From Cryomorphaceae bacterium (GTDB lineage Bacteria; Bacteroidota; Bacteroidia; Flavobacteriales; Schleiferiaceae): DNA of 18,421 bases. Each line of letters opens with the position of its first letter. The stretch's first letter is position 1. A program made the position numbers and the translations under genes. Location: the NCBI GenBank assembly GCA_013205365.1, contig JABMNC010000021.1, forward strand, positions 1 through 18,421. Reading direction: 5' to 3'. This document shows, one piece after another, positions 6,501 through 13,523 of this stretch. A model generated the notes under the pieces. The model had not been told where the DNA came from, searched no databases, and saw only the letters and a list, made by a program, of their open reading frames with translations.

Positions 6501-9500
6501 GTGCAGCATTCCCAGAACACGGAGCGCTCAACCTGCCTGAAATACAGCGCAAAACACTGGAGTACTGGAAGGCGGAGCGGGTCTTTGAACAATCCATACG
6601 CCCCGAGGATCCGGCCTTTGTGTTCTACGAAGGGCCGCCCTCTGCCAACGGAATGCCGGGCATTCACCACCTCATGGGCCGCGCCATTAAGGACCTTTTT
6701 TGCCGCTACAAAACCCAAAAAGGCTTTCGCGTAGACCGCCGCGCTGGCTGGGATACCCACGGGCTCCCCGTCGAACTAGGCGTCGAGAAAGAGCTGGGAA
6801 TCACCAAAGAAGACATAGGCAAAACCCTCAGCGTGGCCGACTACAACGCGGCATGCCGAGAGGCTGTTATGCGCTACACCGACGTGTGGAACCGCCTCAC
6901 CGAGCAAATGGGCTACTGGGTTGACCAGGAGTCGCCCTATGTGACCTACCAAACGAAGTACATCGAGTCGGTCTGGTGGCTCTTGGGCGAAATGCACCGC
7001 AAAAACTTGCTCTACAAGGGCTACACCGTGCAGCCCTACTCCCCAAAAGCAGGAACCGGTCTGAGCTCGCACGAGCTAAACCAGCCCGGATGCTACCGCG
7101 ACGTCACCGACACTTCGGTTACCGCGCAGTTTGCCGTTGAGCCTAGCGACCAGAGCCGTGCCCTGTTTGGCGACCTGCCGGTGCACCTGCTTGCCTGGAC
7201 CACCACGCCCTGGACCCTCCCTTCGAACACCGCACTGACGGTAGGCCCCAATATTGAGTACAGCCTGATTGCCACCACCAACCCCTACACCGGAGTCGAC
7301 GTTCGGGTTATTCTTGCCACCGCACTGGTCGCCAAGTACCTAAATCCCGACGAAGAAGGATCCGCCTGGACCCGCGTAGCGGCAGTAAAAGGCTCAGCAT
7401 TGGTTGGTCTGCGCTATGAGCAGCTCCTGCCCTATGCCCTGCCCTACCTCGATGCCGACCAAGCATTTAGGGTAATTGCCGGGGACTTTGTCACCACCGA
7501 AGACGGAACCGGAATTGTGCACACGGCGCCAACCTTTGGTGCCGACGACGCCCGCGTGGCCGCAGCCGCGGGCGTTCCGCCCTTATTGGTGCTCGACGCC
7601 GAGGGCATTCCCATGCCCTTGGTAGACCTCCAAGGACGTTTTACCGCAGAGGCCGGTCCGCTAGCAGGTAAGTACGTGAAAAACAGCTACTACGCAGAGG
7701 GAGAAGAGCCCAAACTAAGCGTTGACGAAGAAATTGCGATACAGCTCAAGACCGACAACAAGGCCTTTAAGGTTCAAAAGTACGTGCACAGCTACCCGCA
7801 CTGCTGGCGCACCGACAAGCCCATACTCTATTATCCCTTAGACAGTTGGTTCATTCGGAGCACGGCCGTAAAGCAGCGCCTTCAGGAGCTCAACAACAGC
7901 ATTAACTGGAAGCCTGCCAGCACGGGAACCGGTCGTTTTGGCAACTGGCTCGAGAACCTCAACGACTGGAACCTCAGCCGTAGCAGATACTGGGGAATTC
8001 CGCTCCCGATTTGGCGAAGCGAAGACGGCCAGCACGAGGTCTGCATAAGTTCGCTTGAGCAACTGCGCTCTGAACTCGAACGCAGCGTGGCGGCAGGGCA
8101 CATGAAGGCAAATCCCTTGGCAAGTTTTGTTCCGGGCGACATGTCGGAGGCCAACTATGCGGGAGTCGACCTGCACCGTCCTTTTGTGGACGATTGGGTG
8201 CTGACGGGGCCCGAGGGCCAGGCCATGCATCGCGAGAGCGACCTCATCGATGTTTGGTTTGACTCTGGCGCAATGCCCTATGCCCAGGTGCACTATCCCT
8301 TTGAAAACAAGGACGCTATTGATGGCGGAACCGCCTTCCCCGCTGATTTTATCGCAGAGGGCGTCGACCAAACTCGGGGCTGGTTTTTCACCCTTCACGC
8401 CATCGCGGGTTTAGTCTTTGACTCGGTAGCCTACAAAAATGTGGTCTCCAACGGCCTGGTTCTCGACAAGAACGGCCAAAAAATGTCAAAGCGTCTGGGC
8501 AACAGCGTAGATCCCTTTGAAGCCATGGAGAAGTACGGCAGCGATGCGCTTCGCTGGTACATGCTTACCAACGCCCAACCCTGGGACAACCTCAAGTTTG
8601 ACCCCGACGGCGTGACGGAGGTGCAGCGCAAGTTCTTTGGGACCCTGTACCACAGCTACGGATTTTTTGCGCTCTATGCCAACGTAGACGGATTTGACTC
8701 CAATGCCGCGCAGGTTCCGCAGGCGAACCGCGCCGAGCTCGACCGATGGATTTTGAGCCGCCTTCACAGCCTGGTAGCCGAAACCAACGAAGCCATGGAT
8801 GCCTACGAGCCCACGCGAGCGTTCCGGGCAACTTCGGACTTTGTGGTGGACGAGCTAAGCAATTGGTACGTGCGCCTCAGCCGCCGCCGGTTCTGGAAGG
8901 GAGCCATGGGCGACGATAAGCTGGCAGCCTTTCAAACCCTGCACGAATGCCTCGATACCGTGGCGCGACTCATTGCTCCCCTGGCGCCCTTTTTTGCAGA
9001 ACAGCTTTACCGCGACCTCAACGGTTCTGCTGGTTCGGTGCACTGGAGCCGCTTCCCCGAGGCGAATGAAGGCCTGATTGACCGCGATCTGGAGCGCCGT
9101 ATGGCCCTCGCCCAACGCATGGCCAGCTTGGTGCTGAGCCTGCGTAAAAAAGAGAAAATTCGCGTGCGCCAACCCCTGCGTCGTCTGGTGGTTCCGGTGC
9201 TCAATGCGACGCAGCACGCTGACCTTGATGCCATTGAGGAACTCCTGCTCCACGAGGTCAACGTGAAGAAACTGGACCGCGTAGGGTCTGATTCGGGTTT
9301 GTTCGTGCAGCGAGCCAAGCCCGACTTTAAGGCCCTGGGGCCCAAGGTGGGTTCGCGCATGAAGACGGTTTCTGCTGCCTTGTCGGCCTTGAGCGACGCC
9401 CAGCTGCGAGAGCTTGAGCGACAGGGTCACCTGACGCTGGACTTGGCCGACGGCGCATTCCGAGTTGAGCCCGGCGACGTGCTGGTGGTCACCGACGACA

Positions 9501-9832
9501 TTCCGGGAATGGCCGTGGCCGCAGAGCAGGGTACGCTTCTGGCCGTTGACCTTGAACTCAGCAGCGAACTGATTGCCGAAGGAATTGCCCGCGAGGCAGT
9601 CAACCGCATCCAAAACCTGCGCAAAGACAGCGGACTCGAGGTATCCGACCGCATTGAGCTTTGGCTGAGCGGCGCTCCTGAAGCCCTAGCGGCTATTGCC
9701 GCACACCGCGACTACGTGGCGGCTGAAACCCTCGTGGAGGCCTGGCCGGAGGGCCCGGCAACCGCCGAGGCCTTTAGAGCGGAATGCGATCTCGAGGGCC
9801 TTCTTATCACCCTTGCGTTAAAAAAAGCCTAG
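6497..9832 (+). CDS. ileS: Isoleucyl-tRNA synthetase (IleRS2-like, GIHH signature)
   Basis: The 1111-residue cytosolic enzyme charges tRNA-Ile. Domains in order: Rossmann catalytic core with the first class I signature at residues 55-58; the CP1 editing domain with WTTTPWTLPSN (234-244) and GTGIVHTAPTFGADD (337-351) for removing mischarged valine; return to the core with DVWFDSG, then KMSKR (662-666) followed by LGN; an anticodon-binding helical domain; and a long C-terminal extension. The first signature reads GIHH within NGMPGIHHLMGR rather than HxGH. The KMSKRLGN context, extended C-terminus and length fit the eukaryote-like IleRS2 class, which as a class is associated with mupirocin resistance. 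ATG 6497 overlaps the RidA stop; a GTG five codons earlier is in frame but less likely. The gene ends in AAAAAA-GCC-TAG just before a small stem-loop. Confidence 0.97.
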   Translation: MSAAFPEHGALNLPEIQRKTLEYWKAERVFEQSIRPEDPAFVFYEGPPSANGMPGIHHLMGRAIKDLFCRYKTQKGFRVDRRAGWDTHGLPVELGVEKELGITKEDIGKTLSVADYNAACREAVMRYTDVWNRLTEQMGYWVDQESPYVTYQTKYIESVWWLLGEMHRKNLLYKGYTVQPYSPKAGTGLSSHELNQPGCYRDVTDTSVTAQFAVEPSDQSRALFGDLPVHLLAWTTTPWTLPSNTALTVGPNIEYSLIATTNPYTGVDVRVILATALVAKYLNPDEEGSAWTRVAAVKGSALVGLRYEQLLPYALPYLDADQAFRVIAGDFVTTEDGTGIVHTAPTFGADDARVAAAAGVPPLLVLDAEGIPMPLVDLQGRFTAEAGPLAGKYVKNSYYAEGEEPKLSVDEEIAIQLKTDNKAFKVQKYVHSYPHCWRTDKPILYYPLDSWFIRSTAVKQRLQELNNSINWKPASTGTGRFGNWLENLNDWNLSRSRYWGIPLPIWRSEDGQHEVCISSLEQLRSELERSVAAGHMKANPLASFVPGDMSEANYAGVDLHRPFVDDWVLTGPEGQAMHRESDLIDVWFDSGAMPYAQVHYPFENKDAIDGGTAFPADFIAEGVDQTRGWFFTLHAIAGLVFDSVAYKNVVSNGLVLDKNGQKMSKRLGNSVDPFEAMEKYGSDALRWYMLTNAQPWDNLKFDPDGVTEVQRKFFGTLYHSYGFFALYANVDGFDSNAAQVPQANRAELDRWILSRLHSLVAETNEAMDAYEPTRAFRATSDFVVDELSNWYVRLSRRRFWKGAMGDDKLAAFQTLHECLDTVARLIAPLAPFFAEQLYRDLNGSAGSVHWSRFPEANEGLIDRDLERRMALAQRMASLVLSLRKKEKIRVRQPLRRLVVPVLNATQHADLDAIEELLLHEVNVKKLDRVGSDSGLFVQRAKPDFKALGPKVGSRMKTVSAALSALSDAQLRELERQGHLTLDLADGAFRVEPGDVLVVTDDIPGMAVAAEQGTLLAVDLELSSELIAEGIAREAVNRIQNLRKDSGLEVSDRIELWLSGAPEALAAIAAHRDYVAAETLVEAWPEGPATAEAFRAECDLEGLLITLALKKA

Positions 9833-9851
9833 GTGGCTTGTAGGGGGCCAC
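9833..9851 (+). other. Short stem-loop just after the ileS stop
   Basis: GTGGC (9833-9837) can pair with GCCAC (9847-9851) across a 9-base loop. There is no following T tract, so a terminator is unlikely. The stem begins directly after the TAG, 6 bases past a run of seven A. Confidence 0.3.
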
Positions 9852-9867
9852 ATATTGTTTAAATTCG
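9838..9867 (+). promoter_or_regulatory. Weak candidate promoter for dksA-like/lspA
   Basis: TTG (9838-9840), a 19-base spacer and TAAATTCG (9860-9867) resemble TTG-N(17-23)-TAnnTTTG with one mismatch in the -7 element. The element ends 8 bases before the ATG at 9876. It may give internal transcription of the regulator and lspA, separate from ileS. Confidence 0.25.
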
Positions 9868-9873
9868 GGCCAC
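9845..9873 (+). repeat. GGGCCAC direct repeat, 22-base spacing
   Basis: GGGCCAC occurs at 9845-9851 and 9867-9873, 22 bases apart start to start, about two helical turns, in the short gap before the TraR/DksA-like gene. It could be a protein-binding site; it could equally be chance in GC-rich DNA. Confidence 0.3.
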
Positions 9874-9875
9874 TT

Positions 9876-10253
9876 ATGGAACCTACTGTACGCTACACCG
9901 ATACCGAACTCGAGGAGTTTCGCGCCCTTATTCTCGCCAAGATTGAAAAGTCCGAGGAGGACCTGCGCATTCTCAAGGAACAGTTTACCAACAACATGGA
10001 TAACGGTACCGAAGACACCGCCCCGATGTTTAAAAGTTTTGAGGAAGGGTCAGAGACCATGAGTAAAGAAGCCAACGCCATGCTTGCTGCGCGCCAGGAG
10101 AAATTTCTGCGCGACCTGAAGGCGGCTCTTGTGCGAATCAGCAACAAAACCTACGGCCTTTGCCGGGTAACGGGCAAACTCATCGACAAGGAGCGATTGA
10201 AGCTGGTGCCCCACGCGACCACGAGCATGGAGGGCAAGCTCATGCGCCGTTGA
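9876..10253 (+). CDS. TraR/DksA-family protein
   Basis: This 125-residue protein resembles the short DksA-like regulators that Bacteroidota carry between ileS and lspA. DksA proteins bind in the secondary channel of RNA polymerase and alter initiation, often together with ppGpp. Here an N-terminal acidic coiled coil (about 8-85, with TDTELEEFRALILAKIEKSE and many E/K positions) is followed by TYGLCRVTGKLI and ERLKLVPHATTS, the position of the zinc finger. Only one Cys is present instead of the CxxC...CxxC set, so the finger is degenerate or zinc-free, which I recall as normal for this subfamily. ATG 9876 is preferred over an in-frame TTG at 9855. Its stop overlaps the lspA start (TTGA). Whether it acts like DksA on polymerase is unproven. 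Confidence 0.87.
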   Translation: MEPTVRYTDTELEEFRALILAKIEKSEEDLRILKEQFTNNMDNGTEDTAPMFKSFEEGSETMSKEANAMLAARQEKFLRDLKAALVRISNKTYGLCRVTGKLIDKERLKLVPHATTSMEGKLMRR

Positions 10254-10882
10254 AGAGCCTGCGCAAACCATTTATTCTCGCTTTGGCGCTGATTCTGGCC
10301 GATCAAGCGCTTAAAATTGCCATCAAAACCCAGTTTGCGCTCGGCGACTCGATTGAGATACTGCCCTGGTTTCATCTTCACTTTACCGAAAACCCAGGAA
10401 TGGCATTTGGCCTTAGCTGGGGAGGGTCCACCGGCAAGATATTTTTAAGCCTCTTTAGAATTCTTGCCATTAGTGGCCTCCTGTGGTATGCGGTTCGGCT
10501 GGCCAAGGGCGGGGCGCATCCTTTTGTGCTGACCACCATAGCCCTAATTTTTGCCGGTGCCTTCGGCAACGTTATTGACAGCCTAGTCTATGGATTGCTC
10601 TTTGACCGCGGACTTGTTTGGTCTCCGGAATACGAATTCTGGATGGCCTACGAGGGCGTGGCGCAATGGGGCAAGGGATACTCTAGCCCCCTATTGGGCA
10701 ATGTGGTTGATATGCTGTACTTCCCGCTATGGACGGGATACCTGCCCAATTGGCTGCCCGTCTGGGGAGGGGATTACTTTCAGTTTTTTAGGCCTATTTT
10801 TAATCTCGCCGACGCCTATGTCAGCATAGGCGTTGTCTTTTGGTACTTTGCGAGCCGCCGCCCAAATTGGTGGCCCGCCTAA
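10250..10882 (+). CDS. lspA: Lipoprotein signal peptidase II
   Basis: LspA is an inner-membrane aspartic protease that removes the signal peptide of lipoproteins after the Cys is lipidated. The 210 residues hold four hydrophobic helices, the early LADQALKI segment (16-23), FTENPGMAFGLS, GNVID, and the catalytic pair D154 in NVVDM and D188 in FNLADA. Between GNVID and NVVDM there is a long insertion, and after it LPNWLPVWGGDYFQFFRP, both typical of Bacteroidota LspA. I start at TTG 10250, which overlaps the preceding stop (TTGA) and gives MKSLRKPFILAL, a normal N-terminus; no ATG is available there, and the longer open frame from 10160 lies inside the regulator gene. Its substrates would include the DUF4292 and DUF4837 lipoproteins encoded in this window. 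Confidence 0.95.
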   Translation: MKSLRKPFILALALILADQALKIAIKTQFALGDSIEILPWFHLHFTENPGMAFGLSWGGSTGKIFLSLFRILAISGLLWYAVRLAKGGAHPFVLTTIALIFAGAFGNVIDSLVYGLLFDRGLVWSPEYEFWMAYEGVAQWGKGYSSPLLGNVVDMLYFPLWTGYLPNWLPVWGGDYFQFFRPIFNLADAYVSIGVVFWYFASRRPNWWPA

Positions 10883-10893
10883 ATTTTACTCTT

Positions 10894-12288
10894 ATGCGTT
10901 TTTTACTTTTTGCGCTGGGGCTAGGACCCCTTCTTGCCTCTGCCCAGCTTGCTCGCCATATTGACCAAGAAACAGCCGAGCAACTTTACCTGCACGAACG
11001 GTTCCTGTCGAGCGACGCTTTGGGTGGCCGCTTGCCCGGCTCAGAGGGAGGCGCAGAGGCGGCTCGCTACATTCAGGCCGAGATGAGCCAAATTGGGCTG
11101 AGCCCCATGTTTGACGACCGCTTCACGCAGGATGTCAAGATCCCTGATGCCGCTAGAGTTTTGGCAAAGACCAACTTCCTGGTGCTGGGCAAAGACAGCG
11201 CTGCGCTGCGCGAGGACTTTTGGCCCAGCATGATGTCGGGCAATGGCAGGGCGTCGGGCGCCATGGTTTGGGCTAATTATGGCCTTTCATTGAGCGGACA
11301 AGACGACTGGCAAAAGGTCAAGCCTCAGTCCGTAGTGGTAATGATGCGCGACGTTCCCAAGAACCTAGCCGACAATGCTGGCAAGGCCGCAAGCCTTCAG
11401 GCCAGGCTGGCCGAGGCCAAAAAACGAGGCGCCCTTGCCGTGATTCTGCTCGCGCCCAAAGCAGGCGAAGCCAAGCTCGACCTGCTGCGTAGAATCCGCC
11501 CAATAGGGATTCCCGTAGTCGAGGTTCACAACCCAAAATGGGTAAAGCGCCTAGGCAAGCACGCCAAAAAAGGCAAAAAAACCACCCTCTCAGCCGAACT
11601 CATCGTGCAGCATATCACCGCCCCCAACGTGGGTGGATGGATTGACCGCGGCATGCAGCGCACCATCGTAATCGGCGCGCACTACGACCATGTGGGCCTG
11701 GGCGAATGGGGCTCGCGAAAGCCTGAATTTGCCGGGCAGGTGCACAATGGAGCCGACGACAACGCAAGCGGAACCAGCGTGCTCCTAACCCTGGCCAAGA
11801 TGATGGTACAAGTCCCCGCGCTCGGTGATGCCAACCTAGCCTTTATCGCCTTTACGGGCGAAGAAAGTGGCCTCATCGGCTCCAAGCACTTTGTAGAAAC
11901 CATGCCCGCCCCCTTTGGCAAGGTCACCACCATGCTCAACCTCGATATGGTAGGCCGACTGAACCGTTCCGACTCCCTTAGGGTCTACGGTGTCCACACG
12001 GGCTATGAATTTGCCCAAATGCTCGAGACCATCCCCGCCGATGGATTTTACTGGGACCTGAGAAACGAAATTTTTGGCCGCTCCGACCACGCTCCCTTCA
12101 TTGAAAAAGAAATCCCGTCGGTCTTTTTCTTTACCGGACTTCATGAAGACTACCATGCTCCAGGCGACGACTTCGACAAGCTCGACATCGAGGGAATGGC
12201 TGCCGTCACCGGGGTTGCCTACCGGTTCATTCAGCTGCTTGCAGAGAATTTATCGCCCAATTTTAACCCGGAATCTCGAGAACAGTAA
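10894..12288 (+). CDS. Secreted M28-family zinc aminopeptidase
   Basis: This 464-residue exopeptidase is predicted to be exported: residues 1-17 form a signal peptide (MRFLLFALGLGPLLASA, cleavage before Q18). A central part, about 75-245, resembles a protease-associated insertion, and the C-terminal half is the M28 metallopeptidase domain. The co-catalytic zinc site looks complete: H263 in AHYDH, D288/D289 in GADDNASG, the E323-E324 pair (catalytic base and zinc ligand), D351 in LNLDMVGR and H421 in EDYHAPGDD. M28 enzymes of this kind remove N-terminal amino acids from peptides; specificity is not predictable. The ATG lies 11 bases after the lspA stop; a longer frame from TTG 10840 would spoil the signal peptide. 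Its stop overlaps gpsA (TAATG). Confidence 0.92.
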   Translation: MRFLLFALGLGPLLASAQLARHIDQETAEQLYLHERFLSSDALGGRLPGSEGGAEAARYIQAEMSQIGLSPMFDDRFTQDVKIPDAARVLAKTNFLVLGKDSAALREDFWPSMMSGNGRASGAMVWANYGLSLSGQDDWQKVKPQSVVVMMRDVPKNLADNAGKAASLQARLAEAKKRGALAVILLAPKAGEAKLDLLRRIRPIGIPVVEVHNPKWVKRLGKHAKKGKKTTLSAELIVQHITAPNVGGWIDRGMQRTIVIGAHYDHVGLGEWGSRKPEFAGQVHNGADDNASGTSVLLTLAKMMVQVPALGDANLAFIAFTGEESGLIGSKHFVETMPAPFGKVTTMLNLDMVGRLNRSDSLRVYGVHTGYEFAQMLETIPADGFYWDLRNEIFGRSDHAPFIEKEIPSVFFFTGLHEDYHAPGDDFDKLDIEGMAAVTGVAYRFIQLLAENLSPNFNPESREQ

Positions 12289-13283
12289 TGGGCAAAAGTC
12301 CTAATATAGCGGTGATTGGCGGGGGTTCCTGGGCCACTGCCATCGTGAAAATGCTCACGCAAAACGAGGACTACGTAGGCTGGTGGGTGCGCAGCGAAGA
12401 GGTTGCGCTTCACATTAGGAAGCACCACCACAACCCCAACTACCTCTCTGACGCCGACCTTCTAACGGACCGCATCTACGTAGACCACGACCTGTTGAGC
12501 GTGGCCTCTCAGGCCGAAATCCTAATACTGGCGATCCCTTCAGCCTTTTTGGCAGAGGCTATTGAGCCCCTGCGAGCCCTGCTGTCTACGAAGTTTGTTA
12601 TATCCGCCGTTAAGGGAATCGAGCCGGAATCCCATAAAATTATTGGTGAGTACCTGCACGACAACATGGGCCTAGACTACAGCCAGTTCGGTGCACTAGT
12701 GGGGCCATGCCACGCCGAAGAAATTGCCCTCGAACGCCTGTCTTACCTGACCGTCGCTAGCGAAAACCAAAAGCTCGCCGAGACTGTCGCCCAAAAACTT
12801 CGGGGACCCTTTGTGAAAGTATCCTGCTCCAGCGACATCTACGGAACCGAATACGCCGCAGTGCTCAAGAACATCTATGCCATTGCCTCAGGCCTCGCCA
12901 ACGGCCTGGGTTATGGCGACAACTTTCAGGCAGTTTTAGTAAGCTGTTCATTGCGCGAAATGGCTAGAGTGATAAGGGCCTTACACCCCATTAAGCGGCA
13001 AATAATTCAAACGCAGTACTCGGGCGACCTGTTTGTTACCATGTATTCTCCCTTTAGCCGCAACCGTCAACTGGGCTCTTTGATTGGCAAGGGCTACAGC
13101 CTTTCGGCGGCGAAGTCCGAAATGAAAATGATCGCCGAAGGCTATTATGCCGCCAAGCTAATAAGAGAGGTCAAGCGCCAGCGAGAAGTTAAAATGCCCA
13201 TAGCCTCGGCCGTCTACAAAGTACTTTATGAGGCTGCCTCTCCAAAAAAAACGATGCGAGCACTCGCCGAAAAACTAAAGTAG
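12288..13283 (+). CDS. gpsA: NAD(P)H-dependent glycerol-3-phosphate dehydrogenase
   Basis: GpsA reduces dihydroxyacetone phosphate to sn-glycerol 3-phosphate, the backbone for phospholipid synthesis, in the cytosol. The 331-residue length is normal. The dinucleotide-binding motif is IGGGSWATAI (10-19), followed by the VKGIEP segment, the GPCHAEEIA loop (usually GPSFAxE in other bacteria), the catalytic K194 in AAVLKNIYAIASGLANGLG, and SRNRQLGSLIGKG late in the chain. These fit the Bacteroidota variant of the family. The start ATG overlaps the M28 stop (TAATG), so the two are probably co-translated, although their functions have no obvious link. Cofactor choice between NADH and NADPH cannot be read. 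Confidence 0.96.
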   Translation: MGKSPNIAVIGGGSWATAIVKMLTQNEDYVGWWVRSEEVALHIRKHHHNPNYLSDADLLTDRIYVDHDLLSVASQAEILILAIPSAFLAEAIEPLRALLSTKFVISAVKGIEPESHKIIGEYLHDNMGLDYSQFGALVGPCHAEEIALERLSYLTVASENQKLAETVAQKLRGPFVKVSCSSDIYGTEYAAVLKNIYAIASGLANGLGYGDNFQAVLVSCSLREMARVIRALHPIKRQIIQTQYSGDLFVTMYSPFSRNRQLGSLIGKGYSLSAAKSEMKMIAEGYYAAKLIREVKRQREVKMPIASAVYKVLYEAASPKKTMRALAEKLK

Positions 13284-13298
13284 GCCCATGCCGCGTTG

Positions 13299-13306
13299 TA
13301 CCTTTA
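13299..13306 (+). promoter_or_regulatory. Candidate -7 promoter element of the tatA operon
   Basis: TACCTTTA, one base from TAnnTTTG and identical to the element before the flippase gene, lies in the 42-base gap between gpsA and tatA. The ATG follows after 19 bases, so the leader would be about a dozen bases. No clear -33 TTG is seen. Confidence 0.3.
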
Positions 13307-13325
13307 ACCTTCATTTATAGAAATT

Positions 13326-13523
13326 ATGGCACATAGCGTATTTCTGGGCATCATTGGCCCATGGCAGATCGTCTTAATCGTGGCTATCGTTTTGCTTCTT
13401 TTTGGCGGACGCAAAATTCCCGAGCTTATGCGCGGATTGGGCGGCGGCGTTAAGGAATTCAAGAAGGCCATGCGCGAAGAAGACGACGAAACCCCGAAGG
13501 ACGACAGCAAGAAGCTGTCATGA
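13326..13523 (+). CDS. tatA: Twin-arginine translocase subunit TatA/TatE
   Basis: TatA is the pore-forming subunit of the Tat system, which exports folded proteins across the inner membrane. The 65 residues show the family plan: a short N-terminus, one transmembrane helix (about 5-26, GIIGPWQIVLIVAIVLLLFG), the hinge FGGRKIPELMRGLGGG, an amphipathic helix (GVKEFKKAM) and an acidic/lysine-rich tail. No tatC or tatB lies in the window. The gene begins 42 bases after gpsA, and its stop overlaps the gatA start (ATGA). The tatA-gatA-transglycosylase-DUF4837 order appears to be a recurring arrangement in Flavobacteriales (from memory). Confidence 0.95.
   Translation: MAHSVFLGIIGPWQIVLIVAIVLLLFGGRKIPELMRGLGGGVKEFKKAMREEDDETPKDDSKKLS

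Noticed and set aside
7838..8398. 186-codon minus-strand frame opposite ileS
   Set aside because: Antisense shadow of the IleRS catalytic and editing region; no domain or signal recognised.
8855..9613. 252-codon open frame on the minus strand opposite ileS
   Set aside because: Same cause: antisense shadow of the IleRS anticodon-binding region, with biased composition and no motif.
10160..10249. N-terminal extension of the lspA frame
   Set aside because: It lies inside the DksA-like gene in another frame and begins with TTG; the residues are hydrophilic and out of place before the first LspA membrane helix.
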